Positions 34,038 to 43,563 are shown, counted from the stretch's first letter. The stretch is 64,000 nt of DNA from an uncultured Campylobacterales bacterium (GCA_938084175.1 CALKDR010000001.1:1-64000); one strand, 5' to 3'. Notes: generated by a model from the sequence alone, not told the origin. Program-made: numbers and translations.

Positions 34038-35201
34038 TTATAAAGACTTGATTTTTTCAATAATTTCATTTTCTTTTTGAAATCTATAAACTCTAGGAAC
34101 TCGTTTATTAACCATACAAACAATTTCATAATTAATTGTGCCTAATAAATCAGATACACTATCAATAGAAATACCATTAGAATCATTACCACCAAATAGA
34201 ACAACTTCATCACCAATTTTAACATCAAGACCTGTTACTTCAATAATACATTGATCCATACAGATATTTCCAATAATTGCAGATTTAGCTCCTTTAACCA
34301 TAACAGATGCTTTTCCTGATAACATTCTTGTAAATCCATCAGCATATCCAATTGGTAAAGTTGCTACTTGTGTATCTTTAGAACATTTGTATTTTAAACC
34401 ATAACTAACACCCTGACCTTTTGAAATAGTTTTAACTTGAGAGATTTTAGCTTTTAGAGTCATTACTTCTTTAAGTTTTACATTATTGTGATTTACATAT
34501 TCTGAAGGATATAAACCATATAACATAATACCTGCTCTCACCATATCCATATTAAACTGCGGTAAATCAATAATAGCAGCACTATTTGATACATGTTTTA
34601 TAGGTATAATTAAATCTTTTTCTTCTAGTTTTTTTACAATTTTAGTAAATGTTTTTACTTGTTCAATTGTAAATTCTTTATCACTTTCATCTGCTTTTGC
34701 AAAATGAGTAAAAATACCTTCAATAATCAAACTATCTAATTTATTTATTTCTAAAATAGAGTCAATAGTTTCATTATTATCTTGCATACCTAAACGATTC
34801 ATTCCTGTATCTATTTTGATATGTATTGTTAAATCTTTATTCATAAGAATTGCTTTTTGGGAAAAAACTTTTGCTTCTTCAAGATTATAAATTGTTTGAA
34901 TTATATTATTTTTAATTACATCACAAGCTAGTGAAGAAGGAGTATAACCCAAGACCATAATTTCAATATTTGGGAATGAATCTCTTAATTGTATAGCTTC
35001 TCCTAAAGTAGCGACAGCAAATCTATTAGCTCCATTATCTATTAAAGTTTGTCCAATAAATACAGCTCCATGTCCATAACCATCAGCTTTAATTACAGCA
35101 GTAATTAAAGCATCTTTATTTGTAACACGTCTAACTTCTCTCATATTATGAGCTAAATTATCTAGATTTATTTCAGCCCAAACTGGTCTTATTAGTTTCA
35201 T
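34038..35201 (-). CDS. alr: alanine racemase
   Basis: PLP enzyme interconverting L- and D-alanine. The PLP lysine is in AVIKADGYGHGA (near residue 39) and the second catalytic tyrosine lies in GVSYGLKYK. GIFTHFAKAD, GIMLYGLYPS and GNICMDQ are further family marks, and the length of 387 is normal. It overlaps by four bases the end of a shortened symporter gene and follows dadA and ridA. In this position it fits the catabolic (DadX-like) racemase, although it may also serve cell-wall D-alanine supply. Confidence 0.94.
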   Translation of the reverse strand: MKLIRPVWAEINLDNLAHNMREVRRVTNKDALITAVIKADGYGHGAVFIGQTLIDNGANRFAVATLGEAIQLRDSFPNIEIMVLGYTPSSLACDVIKNNIIQTIYNLEEAKVFSQKAILMNKDLTIHIKIDTGMNRLGMQDNNETIDSILEINKLDSLIIEGIFTHFAKADESDKEFTIEQVKTFTKIVKKLEEKDLIIPIKHVSNSAAIIDLPQFNMDMVRAGIMLYGLYPSEYVNHNNVKLKEVMTLKAKISQVKTISKGQGVSYGLKYKCSKDTQVATLPIGYADGFTRMLSGKASVMVKGAKSAIIGNICMDQCIIEVTGLDVKIGDEVVLFGGNDSNGISIDSVSDLLGTINYEIVCMVNKRVPRVYRFQKENEIIEKIKSL

Positions 35202-35533
35202 TTGTATTTTTTAATCTCACCAGATTCAACTCTTGAAAGAAAAGAGTTTAATTCTTTTTTAACAATTGGCATTAAGTAATATAAACCAAAATAAAATGTA
35301 AAGATAATAGCAGCTACAAACAGCCATCCCACAATTATAGGAAATGTCACCCCATCTTCAACTTTCACACCATAAAAAATTGCACTTGCAAACCACCCAA
35401 AATAAATGGTGAAAAATTGATCAATTTTTTGATCAATCCCAAAAAATTCTTCTGCAAAACTTAAACTTGGTATACATAACATTGCCATATAAAATAGCAT
35501 ATTTTTAAACTTATTCATTATTTTTCCCATCAA
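35198..35533 (-). pseudogene. in-frame-deleted alanine:cation symporter (N- and C-terminal ends joined)
   Basis: A 111-residue frame. Residues 1-26 are a signal/first helix (MLCIPSLSFAEE). Residues 30-85 (FFTIYFGWFASAIFYGV, FPIIVGWLFVAAIIFTFYFG) resemble the start of AGCS alanine/sodium symporters, which normally run to about 450-500 residues. The last ~28 residues (LYYLMPIVKKELNSFLSRVE) resemble the C-terminal tail of that family, so the transport core seems removed by a deletion that kept the frame. Its place between dadA and alr is where a symporter is expected. Alternative: a distinct small membrane protein. Transport activity is not expected. Confidence 0.6.
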
Positions 35534-35535
35534 TT

Positions 35536-36774
35536 TTAACCTTGGAAGAATGATGAAAACAACAAGATATCATCATTTGTTTCATTTTTTTTATCAATTG
35601 TAATTACATCACTAATAATTTTTCCAATAGAAGGAGCAAATGTAATCCCAAGCCAACCTAATCCCGTAGCATGAACCAAGTTGTTATATTTTGAATCAAA
35701 TCCTAAAATAGGAATATCATTTGGAGTAAGAGGTCTAAATCCTGACCACTCAACAATATCTCTTCTTTCAAAATCATTTGTATATTGAGCTAAGTTTTTA
35801 TTCATACTATCAATTTGTTTTTTAACAATTGAAGGATCTGTAGTTCCTAGTTCTAGTTTTGAAGTCATTCTTAATGTTTCTCTTCTTGGAGTCATTGCAA
35901 TAAAAAGATCTGCAAATAATGAAGTAGTTTTAGGCATCAAATCTTCATCCATTTTAAAAGTAAGACTATAACCTTTTGCAGGTGTCATCATAAATTTGTT
36001 TTTAGCTTGACGTGCAAGTTTATCATCAGCACCTGTTGAAAGAACAAAAGTTTCAGCTTCATAAACATTTTTTGAAGTTCTAATTTTAGTAACTTTTGAA
36101 CCTTCAAATTCTAATCTATCAACTTCTTCATTTAATAAAAATTCAACACCTTTTTCTTCTAAATATCTTTTTACCTCTAGCATCATTTCACCAGAATCAA
36201 TATGTCCATTTTCTTTTAAAAGAATTGAACCAATTACTTTGTCATTTAGTATTGGCATATACTCTTTTGTTCTCTCTTTTGAAAGAATTTCATATGCTTT
36301 TGGATCATTACAGTGAGCAGCTTTTGCATCAAAAGTTTCTTGTTCTGTATAAATCATTAATAGACCATCTTTTCTAAAATGGAAATCCATTCCGTCTTCT
36401 TCAATCATAGATTCATACATATCTAAACTAATTTGACCATATCTTTCAAATAAAGCTAGTGTTCTTTTTAATCTAGCTTCTGTTGCACTTGCTGCAAATT
36501 TTAAAAGCCATTTATATAAATGCAAATTCAATGTAGGATGAACACTAGCAGGAGATTCACCTTTTAGCATTAGTTTCATAGTATCAGTTATAACGCCAGG
36601 TGCGCTTAAAGGTGCTTTTTTAAAAGCTGATAATAATCCTGCATTTCCAAAAGACGTACCATCAGTAATATCACCTTTATCAATTACAGTTACATTTCTT
36701 CCACTTTTTTGTAAACAATAAGCACTCATAAGTCCAATACATCCAGCCCCTACTACAATAACGTCTTTTTTCAT
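35536..36774 (-). CDS. dadA: D-amino acid dehydrogenase, small (catalytic) subunit type
   Basis: FAD enzyme that oxidises D-amino acids, chiefly D-alanine, to 2-oxo acids and passes electrons to the respiratory chain. The Rossmann start is VVGAGCIGLMSAYCLQKSG with the E/D strand end VIDKGD. GTSFGNAGLLSAFK and the C-terminal GFRPLTPNDIPILG plus TGLGWLGITFAPS are DadA marks. At 412 residues the length is typical. ridA lies just upstream and the racemase downstream, giving an L-/D-alanine catabolic operon. Confidence 0.93.
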   Translation of the reverse strand: MKKDVIVVGAGCIGLMSAYCLQKSGRNVTVIDKGDITDGTSFGNAGLLSAFKKAPLSAPGVITDTMKLMLKGESPASVHPTLNLHLYKWLLKFAASATEARLKRTLALFERYGQISLDMYESMIEEDGMDFHFRKDGLLMIYTEQETFDAKAAHCNDPKAYEILSKERTKEYMPILNDKVIGSILLKENGHIDSGEMMLEVKRYLEEKGVEFLLNEEVDRLEFEGSKVTKIRTSKNVYEAETFVLSTGADDKLARQAKNKFMMTPAKGYSLTFKMDEDLMPKTTSLFADLFIAMTPRRETLRMTSKLELGTTDPSIVKKQIDSMNKNLAQYTNDFERRDIVEWSGFRPLTPNDIPILGFDSKYNNLVHATGLGWLGITFAPSIGKIISDVITIDKKNETNDDILLFSSFFQG

Positions 36775-36787
36775 TTTGATTCTCCTT

Positions 36788-37162
36788 TTACTTTTTAGCT
36801 ATTGCTTCGATTTCAATCAAAGCATCTTTTGGTAATCTTGCAACTTCATATGTAGCACGAGCAGGATAAGGAATACTAAAATATTCTCCATAGATTTTAT
36901 TTACAATAACAAAATCTTCAAGGTCTTTTAATAAAATTGTTGTTTTAGAAATATCTTTCATTTCTAGTCCAGCCTCTGCTAAAATATATTTAATATTTTC
37001 CATTGATTGTTTTGCTTGAGAAGCAATATCCTCTCCTGCAAATTCACCTGTATTTTCATCTATTGGTAGTTGTCCTGATACAAAAATAAAACCATCTTTG
37101 TCTACTGCTTGTGAATATGGTCCAATTGCACTTGGTGCTTTTGTTGAGTTTATTGCTTTCAT
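36788..37162 (-). CDS. ridA: RidA-family enamine/imine deaminase
   Basis: 124 residues with the RidA pattern: [13 protein letters not shown] near the start, FVSGQLPID, and the catalytic arginine in [23 protein letters not shown]. It hydrolyses reactive 2-aminoacrylate and imines made by PLP enzymes and amino acid oxidases, which suits its place as first gene of an operon with dadA and alr. The start has AAGGAT nearby upstream. Confidence 0.94.
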   Translation of the reverse strand: MKAINSTKAPSAIGPYSQAVDKDGFIFVSGQLPIDENTGEFAGEDIASQAKQSMENIKYILAEAGLEMKDISKTTILLKDLEDFVIVNKIYGEYFSIPYPARATYEVARLPKDALIEIEAIAKK

Positions 37163-37287
37163 TTTAATCCTTAATTGTGATAATTTTTTTTTATTAAAGA
37201 TAGTATATAATAAATTTTTATCATTTGTTCCAATTTACTGTATAAATTTAATAGATTTTTATTATTATGAGAATAATTTATTATTAT

Positions 37288-37316
37288 TTGACAATGATTT
37301 ATTATTTTTCTATAAT
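37288..37316 (+). promoter_or_regulatory. consensus sigma-70 promoter of the dad regulator
   Basis: TTGACA (37288-37293) and TATAAT (37311-37316) are perfect hexamers separated by 17 bases, 30 bases before the TTG start of the YheO-type regulator. Two copies of ATTTATTATT (37276 and 37297) overlap the -35 area and could be operator half-sites, though the region is AT-rich. Confidence 0.75.
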
Positions 37317-37346
37317 GATTCTTATCAAAGTATCTAAGGTTAAGAC

Positions 37347-37997
37347 TTGAATCAATATATAAAAAAATACATATCAATTGCAGATTTTCTAGGAGAAGTT
37401 CTAGGTTCTAACACTGAAATCATTCTTCATGATTTAACAAATTATCAAAAGTCAATTGTTCATCTTGTAAATGGTCATATAAGTGGTAGAAAAATTGGAG
37501 ACTCAATTACAGATTTAATGTTAGATTTTATTCTTAGTGAATCAAAAGGTGATAAACAGTTTATTTGTAATTACAATTCAAAAAATGTTGAAGGCAAACT
37601 TTTATACTCTTCTACTTATTTTATAAGAGATGATTCAAATAAAATTGTAGGGGCTTTGGGTCTAAATTCAGATTATCATGAAATGAAGAATTCTTTATCA
37701 TTTTTAACATCTTTACTGCCTAATTATGTGGATGATAAAATAGCTTCATTAAATATCATAAAAGAAAATCTAAGTTCAGATGGTCAAGAATTAACACTTA
37801 ATAAAATTGACACGATTATAAATCAGTTTAATGTCACTCCAAGTAGAATGACTAGAGAAGAGAAAACCGAAGTAATGAAAGCATTAGATGAATGTGGTAT
37901 TTTTAATATTAGAGGTTCAGTTCAAGAAGTTGCACTTAAACTTGCAATGTCTGAACCTTCCATTTACAGATATATTAAAAAAGTTAGATCTTCTTAG
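37347..37997 (+). CDS. YheO/DauR-type transcriptional regulator (PAS + HTH)
   Basis: 216 residues. The N-terminal YheO-like PAS domain (about residues 8-115; EIILHDLTNYQKSIVHLVNGHISGR) is followed by a linker and a C-terminal helix-turn-helix (VQEVALKLAMSEPSIYRYIKKV). This is the layout of DauR, the D-arginine catabolism regulator. It starts with TTG, diverges from ridA-dadA-alr across 184 bases and has a consensus promoter. Control of the D-amino acid operon is a strong inference from position and family. Confidence 0.85.
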   Translation: MNQYIKKYISIADFLGEVLGSNTEIILHDLTNYQKSIVHLVNGHISGRKIGDSITDLMLDFILSESKGDKQFICNYNSKNVEGKLLYSSTYFIRDDSNKIVGALGLNSDYHEMKNSLSFLTSLLPNYVDDKIASLNIIKENLSSDGQELTLNKIDTIINQFNVTPSRMTREEKTEVMKALDECGIFNIRGSVQEVALKLAMSEPSIYRYIKKVRSS

Positions 37998-38140
37998 AAA
38001 GCCCAACCTGCTCAAAAGTGGCTAAAAAACAGAGTAGAAAGAACACTAAGCCGAGCAGATTTAAAACACTACAACAAATTATAAATACACTTTCAAAAAC
38101 TGATACGATCATGAAAGAAATTGATGGAGTTTTAGAATAA
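37998..38140 (+). pseudogene. C-terminal remnant of a restriction-modification enzyme
   Basis: Directly after the regulator stop the frame reads KAQPAQKWLKNRVERTLSRA, then DLKHYNKL. After a one-base frame change it reads NTLSKTDTIMKEIDGVLE and a stop. This pattern resembles the C-terminal end of large type IIG/ISP-like restriction-methylase proteins (WLKDRKGRTL...HYQKI...TDRIMKEID). Only about 47 codons remain and the rest of the gene is absent. The following 240 bases before nadE hold nothing I can identify. Confidence 0.5.
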
Positions 38141-38379
38141 AATAATATGTAAGCGATTAACTTAACCGGTGAGTAACTCTTTATAAATACACTATTCTTA
38201 ATACATTCAAAGATTATATATATTTACTCTGTATAAAAAATGTCTTATTTTAGATAAAAATATGTATGGAAATCAATCTATGTATACTGTAAATTTTTAA
38301 GGATAAAATATATTAAGTTATATAAAATAATAAAGATAATAAACTTTATAAGAATTTTAATATGAAAGGGAAATCTAAT

Positions 38380-40269
38380 ATGTATGGTTTTTATAGAGTT
38401 GCTGCAAGTGTTCCAAAGGTGGAAATTGCTAATACTAGTAAAAATATTAAAGAAATAATCAATATTTACGAACAGGAAAATAAAAATGGAAGTTCAATCG
38501 TTCTTTTTCCTGAGCTTTGTATCACTGGGTATACAGCAGGCGATCTTTTTTTAAATCAAAATTTAATAGATTCTCAAAATAAAGCATTAAAGCTACTCTT
38601 GGAAAAAAGTGAAAACATAGCAACTATATGTATAGTTGGTGTAGTAGTTTCTTTTGAGCATAGACTTTATAATTGTGCAGCAGTAATCCAAAATGGTAAA
38701 ATCTTAGGAGTAGTACCCAAAAGTTATCTTCCAAATAAAAATGAATTTTATGAAAAAAGATATTTCCAATCAGGTATTAGAATAAAATCAAAAACTTTAA
38801 AACTATTTGAACAAGAAATTCCTTTTGGAGTTGATCTTTTATTTTCTGATGAGAATGATATTACATTTGGTATAGAGGTTTGTGAAGATTTATGGTCAAT
38901 CCTGCCTCCAAGTAATCAAATGGCAATAAATGGTGCAAATATGATTTTTAATCTTTCAGCTAGCAATGAAATAGTTGGAAAATCAGCCTATAGAAAAGAA
39001 CTAGTAAAAACACAAAGTGCAAGATTAGTTTGTGCATATATTTATAGTTCTTGCGGAGTTGGAGAATCTAGTTCAGATACAATTTTTGGTGGCGATGCAC
39101 TAATATGTGAGTATGGATCAGTATTAGAAAAAAGTGAGAGATTTTCATTAGAAAATCAAATTATTAGAGCTGATATAGATCTTGAGAAACTAATATGGTT
39201 ACGAAATCACGAATCATATTTTGGGGATAGTATTCCAACAGAAGTTAGAATTATAAAAACACTTCCAACAACAAAAATATCAGAACTAAAAAGATATATA
39301 AACAAGCACCCTTTTGTTCCTTCAGATGAGAAAATCAAGAAAGAAGTGTGTGAAGAAATTACAAATATTCAAGCTCATGGCTTAATAAAAAGATTAATAC
39401 ATATAAAATCCCAAAAAGTTGTGATTGGTATTTCTGGAGGTTTAGACTCAACTCTAGCCCTACTCTCAACTTACAAAGCCTTTAAAATTCTTAATTATGA
39501 TTTAAAAGGAATCATTGCAATAACAATGCCTGGTTTTGGAACTACAAGTAGAACAAAATCAAATGCTATTAAGCTGTGTGAAGCTCTAGGTACAACAATA
39601 AAGGAAATATCGATAAAGGATATCTCTTTAAAAGAATTTGAAGCCATAGGACACGATAAAGAGATTCATGATGTGACATATGAAAATGTTCAAGCAAGAA
39701 CAAGAACATCAATACTTATGAATTTAGCTAATAAAAATGGAGCAATAGTAATAGGAACAGGAGATTTAAGTGAAATAGCACTAGGTTGGTGTACATACAA
39801 TGGTGATCATATGAGTATGTATTCATTAAACAGTGGAATTCCTAAGACCCTCATCTCTTATTTAGTTGAATACTTTACTTATAAGGAAGATATAAAAGAT
39901 ATATTAATTGATATTTTAGATACTCCAATATCTCCTGAACTTTTGCCACCTAATAGTGATAAAATTTCACAAGAGACCGAAAGTATAATTGGTCCCTATG
40001 AACTTCATGATTTTTTTCTTTACCACTTTATAAGATATGGGGCGAAGCCTTCAAAAATTCTATTCTTAGCAGAAAATGCTTTTGAAAACTACTCAAAAGA
40101 TGAGGTTAAAAAATGGCTTAAACTTTTTATAAAAAGATTCTTTACTCAACAATTCAAAAGAAATGCAATGCCAGATGGTGTAAAGGTTGGTACAATCTCT
40201 CTAAGTCCTAGAGCCGATTGGAGAATGCCAAGCGATGCAAATTTTGAAGAATGGATTGATGAACTTTAA
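38380..40269 (+). CDS. nadE: glutamine-dependent NAD+ synthetase
   Basis: Last step of NAD synthesis from nicotinate adenine dinucleotide, with glutamine as ammonia source. An N-terminal nitrilase domain (Glu in FPELCITGY, Lys in PKSYLPNKNEFYEKR, Cys in GIEVCEDLWS) is joined to a C-terminal synthase domain (P-loop GISGGLDSTLAL near residue 355). I choose the ATG at 38380 (MYGFYRVAASVP) because AAAGGGAAA precedes it. The track's start is 18 bases earlier. It is convergent with the ChaN gene, one base apart. Confidence 0.94.
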   Translation: MYGFYRVAASVPKVEIANTSKNIKEIINIYEQENKNGSSIVLFPELCITGYTAGDLFLNQNLIDSQNKALKLLLEKSENIATICIVGVVVSFEHRLYNCAAVIQNGKILGVVPKSYLPNKNEFYEKRYFQSGIRIKSKTLKLFEQEIPFGVDLLFSDENDITFGIEVCEDLWSILPPSNQMAINGANMIFNLSASNEIVGKSAYRKELVKTQSARLVCAYIYSSCGVGESSSDTIFGGDALICEYGSVLEKSERFSLENQIIRADIDLEKLIWLRNHESYFGDSIPTEVRIIKTLPTTKISELKRYINKHPFVPSDEKIKKEVCEEITNIQAHGLIKRLIHIKSQKVVIGISGGLDSTLALLSTYKAFKILNYDLKGIIAITMPGFGTTSRTKSNAIKLCEALGTTIKEISIKDISLKEFEAIGHDKEIHDVTYENVQARTRTSILMNLANKNGAIVIGTGDLSEIALGWCTYNGDHMSMYSLNSGIPKTLISYLVEYFTYKEDIKDILIDILDTPISPELLPPNSDKISQETESIIGPYELHDFFLYHFIRYGAKPSKILFLAENAFENYSKDEVKKWLKLFIKRFFTQQFKRNAMPDGVKVGTISLSPRADWRMPSDANFEEWIDEL

Positions 40270-40270
40270 A

Positions 40271-41176
40271 CTATTTATAAATATAAACAAAATCTGATTT
40301 ACTATTATTAACTTTAACTAAATCAGATTCTTCATCAATCTCTTCATTTGATATTGTTGTAAAGGGTAAGTTACTCAATCTTGAAAACCTTAATGGAATT
40401 CCTAAATTTTGTTCTATATGCATAGCTCCTGCAAATACTACAACTTTATCTTTTTTTGTTTTTATATTGTTTTTTGAAATATCCGCAAGGTTTTTAGCCA
40501 TGTAACTATCCCAAGCAACTTGAACTCTATACATTCTTTCTTCACAAGGTTCATCACTCTTTTGTGGCATTTTATTACAATGTTCTAAAAAAGGCATAAC
40601 AAGTTGCTTATGAGCACTTACATTTAAATCTAAAGAATCATAAAATTCTTTTTCGCTTTTACTCATTTTATCAAACTTCTTCAGTCTAATCTTTTTTCTA
40701 TCTTCTTTAGATATATTCATACCATAAAGTTTCCCATTGTTCTTTTTTACTGCTTCATATAAAGGTTCTACATATTCCCATTTAAAATTTGTAAACTCAT
40801 CCCATTTACGTCTTTGTTTTAATTCACTTCCATTTATTTGTCCACTTATGAACTCTTCTAATAATTTATTATGTTTTGGAGAAAACCATTCATTTGCTAG
40901 ATGAATTTTATATCCTTCTTTATCAAGTTCTTTTAAAAGATTTTCAAAAAACTTATGAGTTTTTTTTGTATCATGATAATCCCCAACAAAAATAACAGGA
41001 TAGTATTCTAAATCTTTTACTAGTTCTTTCATATCAATACTACGTGCTTGTTTAACTGAATAAATTCCTTCTTTTTTACCCAAATCATGAGTAAATACTT
41101 GGTTTATTGAAGAAGGTTTAGAACAAGCAACAAAAAAGAATAAGATGATTCCAATTGACAAGATTTTTTTTAACAT
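40271..41176 (-). CDS. ChaN-family haem-binding-type lipoprotein
   Basis: 301 residues with a lipoprotein signal peptide (lipobox FFVAC near residue 18). The ChaN/Tiki-like core begins with VIFVGDYHDTKKTHKFF and ends with VVVFAGAMHIEQNLGIPLR, both with family histidines. Campylobacter ChaN binds haem pairs and has been linked to iron uptake. Here no uptake genes are adjacent. Membrane-anchored in the periplasm or outer membrane by inference from the lipobox. Confidence 0.85.
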   Translation of the reverse strand: MLKKILSIGIILFFFVACSKPSSINQVFTHDLGKKEGIYSVKQARSIDMKELVKDLEYYPVIFVGDYHDTKKTHKFFENLLKELDKEGYKIHLANEWFSPKHNKLLEEFISGQINGSELKQRRKWDEFTNFKWEYVEPLYEAVKKNNGKLYGMNISKEDRKKIRLKKFDKMSKSEKEFYDSLDLNVSAHKQLVMPFLEHCNKMPQKSDEPCEERMYRVQVAWDSYMAKNLADISKNNIKTKKDKVVVFAGAMHIEQNLGIPLRFSRLSNLPFTTISNEEIDEESDLVKVNNSKSDFVYIYK

Positions 41177-41291
41177 TTGATTTCCTTATTTTATAATTAT
41201 AGTTAAATAATATTAATTTTAAAAAACATTCAATCTATGTTACTAAAACTAATTAATTCTTGACTATAATAAACAAAAAAAGTGAATAAAT

Positions 41292-41900
41292 ATGAATAGT
41301 GACTATGAAAAAAGAGCGTTAATTAATACAAATACTATGCAATGGCAAGAAAGTAAAAATGTATTTAAAAAAATATTATCTATAAAAGATAAAGAAGAAA
41401 CTTCATTTATTAAGTTAAATAAAAACTCACAATTAAGTCAAATAGAAAAAATTAATAGTGTTGAAATATTCGTATTGGAAGGTACTTATATTAATGAATA
41501 TGGAGAACATCCACAAGGAACTTACTTAAGACTTCCTTGTGAAAATGAATCATTTGTAAAATCAGAAAAAGGTTTTGTAATATTTAGAAAAACTAACTTT
41601 TTTACTGATAACATACAAGTAATTATTAACACAAATGATACAACTTGGCTAGAAGGGCAAGGTAAACTTGAAGTAAAACCATTATATGAACAAACAGCAT
41701 TAGTAAAATGGCCAGAAGGTGAAAAGTTTGTCCCTCATAAACATTGGGGTGGAGAAGAAGTTTTAGTTCTTAAGGGTGTGTTTATAGATGAATATGGACA
41801 CTACCCTACTGGGTCTTGGATAAGAAGTCCACATTTAAGTGAGCATTTTCCTTATGTAAATGAAGAAACAATAATTTTTGTAAAAACAGGTCATATCTAA
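41292..41900 (+). CDS. ChrR-type double cupin protein
   Basis: 202 residues with two related cupin halves. The second (about residues 130-200) has the metal-binding FVPHKHWGGEEVLVLKGVF motif and SWIRSPHLSEH. The first (about residues 30-115) keeps EIFVLEGTYINEYGEHPQGT but lacks the histidines. The family is the cupin part of ChrR anti-sigma factors, without its sigma-binding domain. It may be a metal-dependent sensor or enzyme, and the function is unknown. Good AT-rich spacing, with GTGAATAAAT before the ATG. Confidence 0.82.
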   Translation: MNSDYEKRALINTNTMQWQESKNVFKKILSIKDKEETSFIKLNKNSQLSQIEKINSVEIFVLEGTYINEYGEHPQGTYLRLPCENESFVKSEKGFVIFRKTNFFTDNIQVIINTNDTTWLEGQGKLEVKPLYEQTALVKWPEGEKFVPHKHWGGEEVLVLKGVFIDEYGHYPTGSWIRSPHLSEHFPYVNEETIIFVKTGHI

Positions 41901-41985
41901 AATACTTAACGATATGACTGTTATTTTTTTACTTTTTAACTCTTGCAATTAATACCTTTTCTATTGACAACTTAAACAACTTTAT

Positions 41986-42227
41986 CTATTTTGAATTATA
42001 AACCACTTCAATCTTGCAATCTAAAATATCACAAACTAATAAAGCAAATGTAAAATCATCTCTATTGTTAGTAGTTGTTATTTTAAGGTGTTATCACAGG
42101 AGATAACATGATGAAAATGACAGAACCTAAATTATATACTCGAGGTGTAAATCTTTGGGTACGATTTAGTTTAATTATTGTTATTCGAAAAAATATCTAT
42201 ATAATTTATAATAATTTTATTTATTAA
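41986..42227. other. gene-poor gap with two short coding-like remnants
   Basis: Between the cupin and esterase genes no intact gene is seen. On the minus strand about 30 codons (NNRDDFTFALLVCDILDCKI...) end at 41986 but have no start. On the plus strand 42108-42227 encodes 39 residues (MMKMTEPKLYTRGVNLWVRF...) after a good GGAG site whose flanks form GTTATC/GATAAC. Neither is recognised. Both look like edges of lost genes. Confidence 0.35.
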
Positions 42228-42322
42228 ATTATTATAAAAACTAAGATTGTAGTCCTTTATTATAAAATAAAAGTACTTTTAATAAATTTTTTATATACTT
42301 AAAAATTAAATAAAGGCTACAA

Positions 42323-43486
42323 ATGAATAAAAAGATTTTACTACTATTATTAATGTTAAAACTTTGCTTTGCAAATGAAAATAATCCACTATATATATCT
42401 TCAAACTCCCTAGCAAATTATACTCAAGATAATTTTCAAGTATATATAAAAGAAAATAAACAATGGCTAAATAACAATCGCGTTTTTTTAACAAAATACC
42501 ATAAATTAGAAGTTAATTTAAATGCACCATTTGAAAAGAAACCAAGCAATCAAAAAGTATCAAAAGGTATTCTGCTTGTTCATGGTCTAGGTGATTCGCC
42601 AGGTTATTTTCAGGATTTAGCAAAGGACTTAGTTTCAAAAGGTTTTTTAGTAAGAACAGTATTACTAACAGGTCATGGAAGTAGACCTGCTGATTTGATA
42701 AATGTTGAGTTTAATCAATGGACTGATCTAGTTTCACATCATATTAAATTATTACAAAAAGAAGTTGATGACTTATGGCTTGGTGGGTTTTCAACAGGAG
42801 CTAATCTTATAACTTCATATGCTCTAGAAAATGAAAAAGATATCTCAGGCTTATTACTTTTCTCCCCTGGTTTTGCATCAAGTCAAGGAACACTATTACC
42901 TTTTTCAGGAATTGGAAGCTATTTTAAAACTTGGTTATTTCAGAATGATATAAGTGAAAATATTTTACGATATGAATCTTTATCAATGAATGCTTCTAAT
43001 TTGTATTATAAATCTTTAAAACAAGTAGAAGAAAAGCTAGAAAGTAAAAACTTTTCAAAACCTGTTTTTGTAACAATTAGCCAAGATGATAGTGTGATTG
43101 AAGCAGAAAAAATAGTATCAATCTTTTCAAATAGTTTTAAAAACCCAAAAAGTAAACTACTTTGGTTTGGAAAGAGAAGTACCTCAAAAGATTCAAGAGT
43201 TATATCTTTACCTAGTTATATTCCCAAAGATAATATTTCTAACTTTTCACATTTAAGTGTTTTATTTAATAAGAATCATTTCTTTTATGGAGAAAATGGC
43301 TGTTTTACAATGTATAGAAATGGACAAGATAAGATATTTAATCCTTTAGAAGATGAACTTTGGTTTTCAGCTTGGGGTTTACAAGAAGATGGTAAATATT
43401 TTGCAAGATTAACATGGAATCCATATTTTAAAAAAACCGTGCAGCTTATGGGTGATGTTATAGACTCTAAAAATCTCACAAAATAA
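42323..43486 (+). CDS. secreted alpha/beta-hydrolase (esterase/lipase-like)
   Basis: 387 residues with an N-terminal signal peptide (MNKKILLLLLMLKLCFANE). The hydrolase fold is shown by the oxyanion strand GILLVHGLGDSPGYF, the nucleophile elbow GGFSTGAN (near residue 156), an acid in ISQDDSVIE and a late histidine (FSHLSVLFN). The class resembles carboxylesterases and monoglyceride lipases. The substrate is unknown. It stands alone, with the two-component genes beginning 77 bases downstream. Confidence 0.83.
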   Translation: MNKKILLLLLMLKLCFANENNPLYISSNSLANYTQDNFQVYIKENKQWLNNNRVFLTKYHKLEVNLNAPFEKKPSNQKVSKGILLVHGLGDSPGYFQDLAKDLVSKGFLVRTVLLTGHGSRPADLINVEFNQWTDLVSHHIKLLQKEVDDLWLGGFSTGANLITSYALENEKDISGLLLFSPGFASSQGTLLPFSGIGSYFKTWLFQNDISENILRYESLSMNASNLYYKSLKQVEEKLESKNFSKPVFVTISQDDSVIEAEKIVSIFSNSFKNPKSKLLWFGKRSTSKDSRVISLPSYIPKDNISNFSHLSVLFNKNHFFYGENGCFTMYRNGQDKIFNPLEDELWFSAWGLQEDGKYFARLTWNPYFKKTVQLMGDVIDSKNLTK

Positions 43487-43563
43487 GTACTTTAGCAGTT
43501 TATTTATTTAAAATTTACTCTATACACTGTAAAATAAAAACTACAATAATTTAGGATAAACAT

